In this document: positions 17,219-26,900 of the stretch, piece by piece
How positions within the stretch are numbered: position 1 is the stretch's first letter
How the letters are laid out: every line of letters begins with the position of its first letter
Origin: Carboxylicivirga caseinilyticus
GTDB lineage: Bacteria > Bacteroidota > Bacteroidia > Bacteroidales > Marinilabiliaceae
Assembly: GCA_025499705.1 (NCBI GenBank)
Contig: JAFMVE010000049.1
Coordinates: forward strand, 1-41,640
Direction of reading: 5' to 3'
Length of the DNA: 41,640 nt
Program-made: the position numbers and the translations under genes
The notes under the pieces: generated by a model
Told to the model about the DNA's origin: nothing
Seen by the model: only the letters and a program-made list of their open reading frames with translations
Database searches by the model: none

Positions 17219-18494
17219 TAGATTTCCTTTTTTTCAGCATTACATAATTTGAAGCAAAAAAGCCCACTCCCACTATAACAAATAACACACCTCTCAAAAC
17301 AAAACTCAGATCCGAATCAAAGAACCGACAAACAACCAATGCGGTAATGATTAGCAATCCATAATTCAATATTCCAAAATGATTTTTTTGAGCTCCCTGA
17401 AGAATAATTAAAATACCTAAACCCAATACAAATAAATTAATCAGGATAATCGCTACCGAAGAATTCAATCCAATAATATAAGTTGGTATCAACAAAAGAA
17501 ATATAAACGAGAATGGATTCATGTTTTCAATCGTCAATTCTCTTTTTCGATAGAATAGCATCACCAATGCTAAGGCAATCAAAACTATAATTGAGAGAAA
17601 TTCGTTCGAGCGTACCAATTCATTCATCAAAACTTCAGTCGTCCTCAGATGATCCCAAAACCAGTTAAAACTCAACATCAATAATATAATAATACTACCT
17701 AAGCTCCCCATAACGCTATAGCCATTACTTAATAATCTTTGCTTAGAAATGAATTCCCTGTCACCAATCAGACTAAAAATGCCAAATAAGACAATATATG
17801 CTATATACATTAACTCATCGAATTTTTCAGCCAGTGTACCAAGAATGATAACCAGCGATAAAGGAATGATCCAATTATGAAAAACCATAAAATTACTCGT
17901 TGGCTTTTTCCGATACAAATGATAATAATGAGGCATTATTAATAGTAATGACACCCAATACATGTATGAATCTGACGACGGATAAGTCCAGTAACTGGTT
18001 TCTGCAGCATAATAGGTAATTCCAGCCAAACAAAGCAATGATGCAACCGAAGATTTCATCAGATAAATCAGTGGAATACACAACAACATCCATGTAAGCA
18101 AAAATGAACTTAAATTACCCGGAATATTGTATATCTGACTCACCAGTGAGATACTTGCTCCAACAGCGAAAAACAAAAAAGCACTTACACTTTCTCGCCA
18201 TGCAATACTATCCCTTTTCTTTAGAATAACCCATCCGCTCAAATACTGACCGATAATAAGAGGAAGAAAAGCAAATATGGTTTTTGTCATTCTCGAAAGC
18301 TCATCCCAGTTATGAGCGATGATCAGAATAAGCCCAAGTCCAACCAATATAGCACCCAAGACACCAAAAACAATAAAAAGTTTATTGGTTGAGGAACTTT
18401 TTTTGCTTTTATAGTAATCCTGAATACGTTTTGCTGTTTCATCAGTGATAACACCTTCCTGCAATAATTCCGGTATTTCTTTTAGTATACCCAT
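17211..18494 (-). CDS. DUF2157-domain multi-pass membrane protein
   Basis: This 427-residue protein has a short cytoplasmic N-terminus (about 1-35, ILKEIPELLQEGVITDETAKRIQDYY) that fits the DUF2157 opening helix pair, followed by about twelve hydrophobic segments. The block GLGLILIIAHNWDELSRMTK is family-like. The function is unknown. The coupled downstream GDYXXLXY gene (8-nt overlap) suggests a two-part membrane system. No enzyme motif could be seen in the loops. Confidence 0.85.
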   Translation of the reverse strand: MGILKEIPELLQEGVITDETAKRIQDYYKSKKSSSTNKLFIVFGVLGAILVGLGLILIIAHNWDELSRMTKTIFAFLPLIIGQYLSGWVILKKRDSIAWRESVSAFLFFAVGASISLVSQIYNIPGNLSSFLLTWMLLCIPLIYLMKSSVASLLCLAGITYYAAETSYWTYPSSDSYMYWVSLLLIMPHYYHLYRKKPTSNFMVFHNWIIPLSLVIILGTLAEKFDELMYIAYIVLFGIFSLIGDREFISKQRLLSNGYSVMGSLGSIIILLMLSFNWFWDHLRTTEVLMNELVRSNEFLSIIVLIALALVMLFYRKRELTIENMNPFSFIFLLLIPTYIIGLNSSVAIILINLFVLGLGILIILQGAQKNHFGILNYGLLIITALVVCRFFDSDLSFVLRGVLFVIVGVGFFASNYVMLKKRKSNE

Positions 18495-18596
18495 AAGTTA
18501 GTTGATAAGTGGTCAAACATTGCAATTCTAAAATAAACAATATATTAATATTATCAACACTTATAATCAATAACCATTATTGCAGAGTATAACGTA

Positions 18597-18852
18597 GTAT
18601 AGCAACGGAACAAACTACAGTAGTAATGACGTCCAACCTAAGTAGCAAAGATTCAAAACTGTGGAAGTAATGTTCTAAAGTTGTTTAGCAATAACTAAAA
18701 ACAGTCTAGTACACGTTAGAAGTGAGGTAACAGCGAATAAAAGCACCGAAATTATGACAAATGATAAGGTATCACCACAAAAAAGCAACGTAGCAAGGGG
18801 TAAAAGTTAGGTAGCACCCCAAAAAAGTTTGGAAGCAGAGGGTAATAGCAGC
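18597..18852 (+). repeat. Degenerate 21-nt tandem array, about 12 units
   Basis: Units start at 18597, 18620 and 18642, then exactly every 21 nt from 18664 through 18832 (nine units). Two blocks are conserved: GTAGCA-like at unit positions 1-6 (GTAACA, GTATCA, GTAGCA, GTAGCA, GAAGCA in late units) and WAAAAG-like at 12-17. Positions 7-11 and the tail vary. The plus strand is poor in T. Stop codons fall in the repeats and no long frame covers it, so it is not coding. It fills most of the gap 18495-18915, ending 63 nt before the membrane-NUDIX gene. Confidence 0.7.
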
Positions 18853-18915
18853 CAAATTGACAGATTGATAGAAAATCTATAACAAACAGCTATCTTCGCA
18901 GCAAACAATCAAAAT

Positions 18916-19971
18916 ATGAACAGACTCGACCTCATCAAACGACTCCTGCCCGGCTTTTTACCCATCATTATTTTTATTGTAGTTGATGAAATATGGGGAA
19001 CTCTCTATGGTTTAATTATTGCTATTGCAGTAGGAATAATCGAGTTGGCATACAGCTATATTAAAGAACGAAAAACAGACCGGTTTGTAATACTTGATGT
19101 TGGGTTACTTGTTGCACTCGGGGCTGTTTCTATCGCTTTGGATAACGAGATATTTTTTAAATTGAAACCCGGAATCATCAGTCTTTTAATGACGGGTATG
19201 ATAGGCTTTTCCTCTTTTTCGAAACACAATATTCTTCTTCAGATGAGCCAACGTTATATGAAGCAGATACAGATGAATCCATACCAGGTTTGGGAAATGC
19301 AACAAAGCATGAAACGTATCTTTTGGGTGATGCTGGTATATTCTTGGGCTGCCATTGCTTCTTCATTTGTTGAGATAAAAGAGGTATGGAGTTTTATAAA
19401 TGGTGCCGGAATGTTTGTTGTGATGGGTATTTTCTTTGCTTTTGAATGGTACACGAAAAAGAAACAAGCTCCAAAGCTACAAAAAGAAGAATGGTTGCCT
19501 TTGGTGAATGAAAAAGGCCAGGTATTGGGTTCTGCTCCCCGATCAGTGGTTCATAATGGATCAAAACTATTACACCCGGTGGTTCATTTACATGTTTTTA
19601 ATGATGGAAAACTACTATTACAAAAGCGACCTATGAATAAGCTGGTTCAGCCCGGCAAATGGGATACAGCAGTTGGTGGTCATGTAAGTGCAGGCGAAAA
19701 TATTGAGCAAGCTCTGCAAAAAGAGACTTTTGAAGAAATTGGTTTGCAGCAATTCAAAGCTGAAGGACTAAAGCCCTATTTATGGAAAAGCGAAATAGAA
19801 CATGAGTTGGTATTTCTTTTCAAAACTAACCATAAAGGTCCATTCAAAAAAGCTGAAACCGAAGTAGATGAACTACGTTTCTGGTCGATAGACGAGATCA
19901 ATGAGAATTTGGGTAAAAATGTTTTTACGCCCAACTTTGAGCATGAGTTTAGGACTTATTTTGCTAAATAA
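18916..19971 (+). CDS. Fusion protein: YciB-like membrane domain plus NUDIX hydrolase
   Basis: The first 185 of 351 residues are multi-pass membrane sequence (five or six hydrophobic segments) resembling the intracellular septation protein A/YciB family. From about residue 195 a NUDIX domain follows, with the Nudix box at 255-277 (G255, E261, then KETFEEIGL), where Lys replaces the usual Arg. The opening EWLPLVNEKGQVLGSAPRSVVH and PGKWDTAVGGHVSAGEN resemble the isopentenyl-diphosphate isomerase-like or YfcD-like NUDIX group. A NUDIX enzyme tethered to the membrane would hydrolyse a nucleoside-diphosphate-linked compound or act on a lipid pyrophosphate; the substrate is unknown. The reading frame is continuous, so the fusion is real in this sequence. 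Confidence 0.85.
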   Translation: MNRLDLIKRLLPGFLPIIIFIVVDEIWGTLYGLIIAIAVGIIELAYSYIKERKTDRFVILDVGLLVALGAVSIALDNEIFFKLKPGIISLLMTGMIGFSSFSKHNILLQMSQRYMKQIQMNPYQVWEMQQSMKRIFWVMLVYSWAAIASSFVEIKEVWSFINGAGMFVVMGIFFAFEWYTKKKQAPKLQKEEWLPLVNEKGQVLGSAPRSVVHNGSKLLHPVVHLHVFNDGKLLLQKRPMNKLVQPGKWDTAVGGHVSAGENIEQALQKETFEEIGLQQFKAEGLKPYLWKSEIEHELVFLFKTNHKGPFKKAETEVDELRFWSIDEINENLGKNVFTPNFEHEFRTYFAK

Positions 19972-20303
19972 TATTGTAGGTAAAAGTGCTCTCTTTCATC
20001 TAAGCATATAAAGAACGGTCTTTAAATATAATCAACCACAAATTTCACTAATTAACACAAATTGTTCCGCATTAGCGGAACATCAATTGGTGAATCGAAG
20101 ATCGACGTAGTCAAAATTTAAAAATCAGCAAAGCTAAATATGCGCTTAATAAGTAATGATCTAAACCTTATGTTTAAAAGAATAGCTCTGAAAATTATCT
20201 TTTAACCCAACAATTAAACAAATTAATAATACATCAATTGCTTTACTGAAAATTGATTAATTGTCACATTGAAAATCGACTAATTGAATAATCAGCCAAT
20301 CGT
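19972..20303. repeat. Gene-free gap with a hairpin and degenerate short repeats
   Basis: TGTTCCGC (20063-20070) and GCGGAACA (20075-20082) form a perfect 8-bp stem around ATTA. Before it is a CAC/AATT-rich run (20029-20063). From about 20250 to 20330 there is a loose approximately 10-nt repeat of AATTG/AATCG-type words, reaching into the 3' end of mtaB. No gene was recognised. The hairpin could end the membrane-NUDIX transcript, though it lacks a T tract. Confidence 0.5.
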
Positions 20304-21608
20304 CTAATCAATCAATTGTCCAATCAAGACAGGCTCTTCCCTAGAATCTGTTAAACCTGTTAGCTTCACTTTGTAAAAGCTATTCTTCTTGACCTCATCA
20401 GCTTTAAACTGAACCGGAACATAATATTCACCATAACCATGAGCAAAGCCTCTTTTATCAATCTTTTCAACCAAAACAGTTTGCTCTGATCCAATAAACT
20501 GTTGGCGGTAATTTCTTTTGGCCTCCGCAGTCTTATGTCGTAGTTGTTCACTCCTATCCGACTTAACTTTTTCCGGAATCACATTGGTCATTCGGGCAGC
20601 CCGGGTGTTATCCCTTTTTGAGTATTTGAAAGTATGCACATGGCTAAAACCAATCTGATCAACCGAATCTAATGAAGCCTGAAAATCCTCTTCAGATTCA
20701 CCCGGAAAGCCAACAATAATATCTGTTGTAATATTAAATTTCGGATCAATTTCTCTCAGGCGCTGAACAATCTGTTTGTACGAACGATAGGTGTACATTC
20801 TTCGCATCTGCAACAAAACAGATTCAGAAGCACTTTGTAAGCACAAATGCAAATGAGGCGTCATTTTAGGATGTGTCAATAAAGCAAAAAACTCATCGTC
20901 GAAACCATCAGGTTCAATGGATGAAATACGCACCCTGAAATCAAATGGCAGATCCAGTATTTTTGCCAGAAGCCCTGAGAATTTGACTCCTTCGTGCTCA
21001 TAACGGCTAATATTCACACCGGTTATCACAACTTCTTTATAGCCAAAACCAACCACTTCTGTAATATTCTTCAGAATATCCTCTACTGGCCGACTGGTAG
21101 CTCTTCCTCTTACTTTGGGAATAATACAGAAAGTACAGAAGTTATCACACCCATCCTGAATCTTGATCATACTGCGCGTATGAAATGTCTCAGATGCTGG
21201 CGCATAGTTAAAAACGCCACCTTGTGTAGTATTTGCAGGAACAATCTCTTTATTAAAATGAGCCTGCACCAATTGAGGAATAGCACTTTTGTTTTCGTTA
21301 TCCACCACATAGGCATTGGGATACAGTTCTTCCAAAGCCTCTTTATGATGATTGGCCATACAGCCGGTTATAATCAGCATTCCGTTATGACCATTCTTCA
21401 ACGCATGATTAACTGCATACCGCGATTTTTGATCGCTTTGGTTAGTAACGGTACAGGTATTCACCACAAACACATCGGTATCTTTGCTGTCTTCTACCAC
21501 ATCGTAGCCCATAGCCACAAATTTCGATGCCATCGCATCGGTTTCAAACTGATTTAACCGACAGCCCAAAGTCTTAAAACCTACCCTTTTCTTTGCTAAC
21601 TGAAACAT
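20304..21608 (-). CDS. mtaB: tRNA t6A37 methylthiotransferase MtaB
   Basis: MtaB adds a methylthio group to N6-threonylcarbamoyladenosine at position 37 of ANN-decoding tRNAs, making ms2t6A. The 434-residue protein has the UPF0004 domain with cluster cysteines C16, C52 and C83, a radical SAM domain with C154, C158 and C161 (GCDNFCTFC), and a C-terminal TRAM-like region (about 370-434). The opening RVGFKTLGCRLNQFETDAM is characteristic of MtaB. The start codon overlaps the stop of the upstream MiaB-like gene by one base (TAATG), so translation is coupled. Confidence 0.95.
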   Translation of the reverse strand: MFQLAKKRVGFKTLGCRLNQFETDAMASKFVAMGYDVVEDSKDTDVFVVNTCTVTNQSDQKSRYAVNHALKNGHNGMLIITGCMANHHKEALEELYPNAYVVDNENKSAIPQLVQAHFNKEIVPANTTQGGVFNYAPASETFHTRSMIKIQDGCDNFCTFCIIPKVRGRATSRPVEDILKNITEVVGFGYKEVVITGVNISRYEHEGVKFSGLLAKILDLPFDFRVRISSIEPDGFDDEFFALLTHPKMTPHLHLCLQSASESVLLQMRRMYTYRSYKQIVQRLREIDPKFNITTDIIVGFPGESEEDFQASLDSVDQIGFSHVHTFKYSKRDNTRAARMTNVIPEKVKSDRSEQLRHKTAEAKRNYRQQFIGSEQTVLVEKIDKRGFAHGYGEYYVPVQFKADEVKKNSFYKVKLTGLTDSREEPVLIGQLID

Positions 21609-22957
21609 TATACCTCCTGCAAACTTTCTACTTCAACCAACTCGCCTTCCACTGAAAAATTTGTTGCCGATGTAATTTTTACTTTTACAAACTGACCAAT
21701 CAAACTCTTATCTTCTGATGCAAATCGAACGGTGATCTTACCTTCAGTCTGACCACTTAAGTAGCCACTCTTACGATCGGTATCGCGCACCAGAATGATG
21801 AATTCCTTATCCACCATATTTCGATTGTATTTACCTGAAACTTCTGCCAAGTCTTCAGTCAATAAAGCTAAACGCTCTTTCTTTATCTTATGATCCACAT
21901 CATCGGGCCAGCTATATGATGCCGCCCCCGGACGTTTCGAATACATGGCAATGTAAGCCATATTGTATTCAAACTCTCGCATGGCCTTGCGTGTATTCTG
22001 AAACTGCTCTTCCGTTTCACCTGAAAAACCAACAATAATATCGGTAAACAAGGTTGCCTGTGGTATCAGTTCACGAATAGCTTCTATCGATTCGCGATAC
22101 TTTTTAACCGAATGTTTACGGTTCATCTTAATCAACACCTTATCATCTCCCGATTGAATAGGAAGATGAATCTGCTTTCCAAGGCATTTGTATTTAGCAA
22201 TTACTTCAATCACTTCACGTCCCATATCACGCGGATGCGGAGAGGTAAAATATACCCAGAAACGATGCTGAGTTGATTCACCAATCTTACCTATCTCCTC
22301 AAGCAACTGTGCAAAGTTGATTTCTGCACCTTTTTTATCCAGCCCATATGAGTTTACATTTTGTCCTAACAAAGTAATCGACTTGTATCCTTTCTCAACA
22401 AGACTTCTTACCTCGCTTATGATTTCCACCGATGGACGACTTACTTCTCTGCCACGAGTATAAGGAACTGCACAAAACGAACAGAACTTATCACAACCAT
22501 TTTGAATTGGTATAAAAGCTTCAAAAGAACTGTTATACTTGGGTTTAACCTTCCAGAAAAAGTTAATTTCTTCTTTTGGATTCAGATTTTCTTTTTCCAG
22601 TCCGGCAGGTGTGGTTATACCATATTGCGATAACATTTGCGGAAACTTAGGAAGCTCGCGCATGGCAAATACGATATCAAAAAGCTTCAGAAACTTCTCT
22701 TCATCAGCAGGTAAAATACATCCGCTAATAAATGTAATCAGGTTCTGCGATTGCTTGCGTTTATTCCAAAGTGCTATTTTTGAATACACCTTGTCTATGG
22801 CTTTCTGTCGAACTGAACAAGCAAGAATACCAATAATATTAGCCTCTTCTTCATTTTCTACCCATTGATAACCCATGCCTTCCAGCACATTTCTCACTCT
22901 TTCACTGTCAGACATATTCATCTGACATCCCAATGTCACTAAATGGTACTTCATCAT
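21608..22957 (-). CDS. miaB: MiaB-like radical SAM methylthiotransferase
   Basis: This 449-residue protein has all three methylthiotransferase parts: a UPF0004 domain with C11, C47 and C80, a radical SAM domain with C155, C159 and C162 (GCDKFCSFC), and a C-terminal TRAM domain (about 380-445). MiaB makes ms2i6A37 in tRNA. The sequence differs from the usual Bacteroidota MiaB: it begins YHLVTLGCQMNMSDSERV and has ILACSVRQKAIDKVYSKI where most have NTCSIR-type wording. It may be a second, divergent paralog, so the symbol is tentative. It is coupled to mtaB downstream and follows the reductase gene after 43 nt. Confidence 0.8.
   Translation of the reverse strand: MMKYHLVTLGCQMNMSDSERVRNVLEGMGYQWVENEEEANIIGILACSVRQKAIDKVYSKIALWNKRKQSQNLITFISGCILPADEEKFLKLFDIVFAMRELPKFPQMLSQYGITTPAGLEKENLNPKEEINFFWKVKPKYNSSFEAFIPIQNGCDKFCSFCAVPYTRGREVSRPSVEIISEVRSLVEKGYKSITLLGQNVNSYGLDKKGAEINFAQLLEEIGKIGESTQHRFWVYFTSPHPRDMGREVIEVIAKYKCLGKQIHLPIQSGDDKVLIKMNRKHSVKKYRESIEAIRELIPQATLFTDIIVGFSGETEEQFQNTRKAMREFEYNMAYIAMYSKRPGAASYSWPDDVDHKIKKERLALLTEDLAEVSGKYNRNMVDKEFIILVRDTDRKSGYLSGQTEGKITVRFASEDKSLIGQFVKVKITSATNFSVEGELVEVESLQEV
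21612..21618 (-). promoter_or_regulatory. mtaB: Strong Shine-Dalgarno of mtaB inside the miaB-like 3' end
   Basis: AGGAGGT lies 3 nt before the mtaB ATG on the minus strand and is part of the last codons (Gln-Glu-Val) of the upstream gene. Canonical ribosome sites are rare in this phylum, so this one may help re-initiation, although the spacing is short. Confidence 0.5.
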
Positions 22958-23000
22958 ATTAGCTTCTAGCTGTTAGCTGCTGGCTACTAGCTTTAATTTG
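22958..23000. repeat. Short TAGCT-type tandem repeat between genes
   Basis: The 43-nt gap is made almost wholly of about 7-nt units built on TAGCT or GGCTA with changing spacer bases. It lies between the reductase and the MiaB-like gene, which probably share a transcript. Confidence 0.6.
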
Positions 23001-23681
23001 TTAAAAATAAACTTCTGCGTGAATGTTATCGGTACTTACCCCCTGCTCTTCCAATATATCATACACATCATGTATCATATTGCAATTCCCACACAAGAAA
23101 TACTGAACATCCTTACCGAATTTGTTTTCTTTCAGGTAATCAGTAACCCTTCCATAATAGTTACCTGTTCCCTCACGCGATGTACACTTTACATAACGCT
23201 TTTTGTCGTATGTTTCTGACTCATATCCTTCCGACCCATATTTTACACCATGCAACAAAGTATAATCAATCTCAGGTTTTGATAAGACAAAACTATGAAA
23301 AGGTGAAACTCCGGTACCACTGGCAATAAATACGTATTTCTGATTCTTTGGCAGTTTGTTATTGATTGTAAAATAACCTACAGGTTCTTCTACCACAACA
23401 AAGCCACCTTTCTGAAGTTTCTTCAGGCTTGGCGAAACCAACCCATTTTCAACTTCCTTCACCAGTATTTCAATATAATCATCATTTTCGGCACTATATA
23501 TTGAATATTCCCGAGTATGAATTCCATTAGGTGGTCCTACACATATATGCTGACCAGCTTCAAACTCCAGTCCCTTGCGCTCAAAACGCATAACAAAAGT
23601 TGAATCTGTTAAATTACGAACTTCTAAAATTTCGTGTAAATCGGTTTTAATCTTATTGGCCACAGGCACTTTATGACTCAT
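23001..23681 (-). CDS. Ferredoxin/flavodoxin-NADP reductase-like flavoprotein
   Basis: This 226-residue FAD-binding oxidoreductase of the ferredoxin-NADP reductase superfamily is a soluble cytoplasmic protein. The FAD-binding motif is REYSIYS (about residues 57-63) and the pyridine-nucleotide site is IASGTGVSPFHSF (about 118-130). The C-terminal block FLCGNCNMIHDVYDIL matches the NADP-binding end. There is no ferredoxin domain, so it needs a separate electron carrier. It heads a likely operon with the two methylthiotransferases, which are radical SAM enzymes needing reduced flavodoxin or ferredoxin. It could be part of their electron supply (inference). Confidence 0.9.
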   Translation of the reverse strand: MSHKVPVANKIKTDLHEILEVRNLTDSTFVMRFERKGLEFEAGQHICVGPPNGIHTREYSIYSAENDDYIEILVKEVENGLVSPSLKKLQKGGFVVVEEPVGYFTINNKLPKNQKYVFIASGTGVSPFHSFVLSKPEIDYTLLHGVKYGSEGYESETYDKKRYVKCTSREGTGNYYGRVTDYLKENKFGKDVQYFLCGNCNMIHDVYDILEEQGVSTDNIHAEVYF

Positions 23682-23969
23682 TTTATCTAAACTTTTCTAA
23701 TTAATTAAATAAGGTTACTGCTTTAAACAGGCTCAGAACAATTTGGTTTAAATTAAGAGAATGCAAAATTGGTACTTTTTTACTTAATTAGACAAAGAAA
23801 AGTTCGTTAAAAAAGGATAATTTTATCCTTATATATTTAAGCACAAAAATATTAGCTAAAAAAAGTTTTTGAAAGAACTTCATAAGGATAAACAAGATTT
23901 CATTTTGTAATGCATTTATTTTAGCTATTTTTATTCACGTTTAACCCAAATAATATTTCCAAACCATCT
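23682..23969. promoter_or_regulatory. Divergent regulatory region with AAGGATAA sites
   Basis: This 288-bp AT-rich gap separates the reductase gene from the hybrid regulator gene. AAGGATAA occurs as an inverted repeat with a 2-nt centre (23813-23830) and once more directly at 23884-23891. Such spacing could be an operator; no regulator is assigned. Confidence 0.35.
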
Positions 23970-26900
23970 ATGAATGAATTAAATCGAAGGTTCGTTATCA
24001 CCTTTCTTTTAGTATCAATACTTTCAGTATCTGCTTATTCACAATTTTCACAGTATCGCTTTGAAAGTCTGGATACAGATGATGGGCTTAGTAATAACTC
24101 GGTTAATTCCATTATACAGGACAGCAGAGGTTACATTTGGTTTGGAAGTTATTATGGATTAAACAGGTACGATGGATATGAAATAACTAATTTCTACCAT
24201 AAGCACGATGAACCCAACACTATTTCTGACAACTTCATTACTTCGCTGGTAGAAGACGAAGAAGGAAATATATGGATAGGTACAAAATTCGGATTAAACA
24301 GATTTCATCACGACACTGAACAAATCAGTACATTTTATGTAGACACAGTCCAAGGTTATTCTATCTCAAATAACCAGATTGGTGCCCTATTAATGGACGA
24401 TCAAAACAGGTTATGGATTGGAACAATGGGTGGAGGATTAAATTCTTATAATAAAGAGACAAAAACTTTTGATGCCTTTCCACAAAACCATAGGCAATAT
24501 AACTACATTAATTATATATCTGCATTGTGCAATGGTAGTGATGATGAACTGTGGATGGGGACCTATGGAAATGGACTTAGTCTGTATAACAAAAATTCCA
24601 GGACATTTAAACACTTCGACTTTGAAAACATGCAAATTAACAGTTTGCTTGATGATGGATTGGGTTTTATCTGGATTGCCACCAATAACATGGGTTTATA
24701 TAAATTTAGTAAGGAGAATTATCAATATATAAAGCTAAATCTTAACAAAGATGGTAATGACAATATCAACATTATTATGTCCTTATCTCAATCTCAAGAT
24801 GGCAAAATATTAGCTTCAATTGATGGTGATTGTATTTATGTGATTGATCAAACAAATAATCAGGTAATCTACAATACAGAACTGGCAAAAGCATTCAGAG
24901 GACTTGATACCAAAGCCGTTTATACAGTATTTGTTGATGGAAACGGATTATATTGGATTGGTACTATAGGTAAAGGTATCAGATTGTTAAATCTGGACCG
25001 AAACCGCTTTACCTATTTTACCAATGAGCCGAATAATCCCTTCAGCCTGAGTGAAGATGCTGTGATATCATTACTGCAGGACAATAAGGATAGAATCTGG
25101 ATTGGAACTGACGGTGGAGGCCTAAACCTTTTTGATATACATAACGGAAGATTTAAGAGATATACTCAACAAAGTTCTAACCTGAAAAGTAATGTTATTA
25201 AACGATTGTTTGAAGATATAAAAGGTAACATCTGGTTGGGTACTTATGGTGGTGGATTAGCTTTATTCAACCCTTCAAACGGTAATTTTAACTCATACAA
25301 TCCAATTGAACCTACTAAAAATGAAGAACTTTATTTATCGGTATGGTCAATCGGCCAACAGGAAGCTAACCAGCTTTGGGTAGGTACACTTGGGAATGGT
25401 CTTTTTAATTTTGATATTCAATCAAAAGAGTTCAAACCTTTAAAAGAAATATTTCCCGCTTTAGGCTATGTCTTAAATGATTATATACTAAGCTTAAAAG
25501 TTGACTCTAAAAACAATTTATGGATTGGAACCAGCAATGGTGTTTACGTATGGTACTATCAAACCAAACAATATAAGCGCTGGCTATTTGATGAGATCAA
25601 CAATAGTGGCGTTGGCAAGAATGCAATATTAACCATTAATGAGAGTTATGATGGCAACATGTGGCTTGGCACAAACGGCGGTGGAGTCATTATTATCGAT
25701 CCCCAAAATGGTACTTTTAATGAACTAGGCATAAAAGATGGATTGGCTCAGGAACAGGTTTATGATATCAAACAAGATAACAACAATCGGATATGGATTG
25801 CCACCCAGGGAGGAATATCAAAATACGATATAGAAACCGGACGTTTCCAGAATTTTGATAATCGGGATGGATTGATTGGCAGTGCTTTCAACACTTTGAT
25901 GATAACCGATTCTGATCTGATATTTGCTGGAAGTGTTAAAGGTTTAAATTATTTCAATCCTAACATTACAAAAGAAAATGCTTATGTTCCTCATGTTCAG
26001 TTGACCAACCTACTGATTAATAATGTACCCGTAAAAGTAGGTAGTGCTAATAGTCCGTTGACTAAAAACATTGCTGATACTAAAGAATTGGTACTAAATC
26101 ACAAACAAAATAATTTTGGAATTGAATTCGTGGCCATCAACTACTATTCAGAAAAAAACACCTATAGCTACCTGTTAGAAAACTCTTCTGAAAGCTGGAG
26201 TGAAAATTCTACAAACCGTATTGCCAAATACAATAATTTAAAACCGGGTAATTACATTTTTCGAGTTAAAGCTGCCAATAATGATGGTATCTGGAGTCAT
26301 TCAGAGACAATACTTCACGTAAAAGTATTAGCACCATGGTGGAAAAGATGGTATGCCTTTCTTGCCTATTTTCTTACTCTGGGCATTATTATATATGCCT
26401 ATATTCGTTATTCTATTCTTTGGATTGATTTAAAAAGAAAACTTCAGTTTGAATCAATGGAAAGTCAGCGTATTAAGGAGCTTAACCAGATGCGTCTGCA
26501 ATTTTTCACCAACATATCTCATGAATTCCGTACGCCATTAACCTTAATTGCCGGCCCATTGGAAGCCCTTCGAAAAAGACTAACCCTGAATAACGATGAC
26601 AAGGAGCTCTTTGTGATTATGCATAAAAACACCAACCTTTTATTACGATTAATAAATCAGGTGATGGATTTCAGAAAAGTTGAAACCGGCTCAATGGAAT
26701 TAAATGTTACCACAGGCGATATTATTTCGTTTATAAAAGAGTCAGCTCAGGCTTTTTCATATATGGCTACTGAACACCAAATTAATTTCAAAATCAAAAC
26801 TAGTATTGAAAGCCTTGTTATTCAATTTGATGAAGATGTTATTGAAAAGGTAATATACAACCTCCTATCTAATGCTTTTAAATATGGCAAAGAAAATGGC

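Noticed and set aside
18597-18852. CRISPR array
   Set aside because: The repeats are degenerate, directly adjoining and 21 nt long, with no unique spacers and no cas genes.
20994-21557. Plus-strand reading frame of 187 codons
   Set aside because: It is entirely antisense to mtaB, whose cluster cysteines and radical SAM motif fix the true frame.
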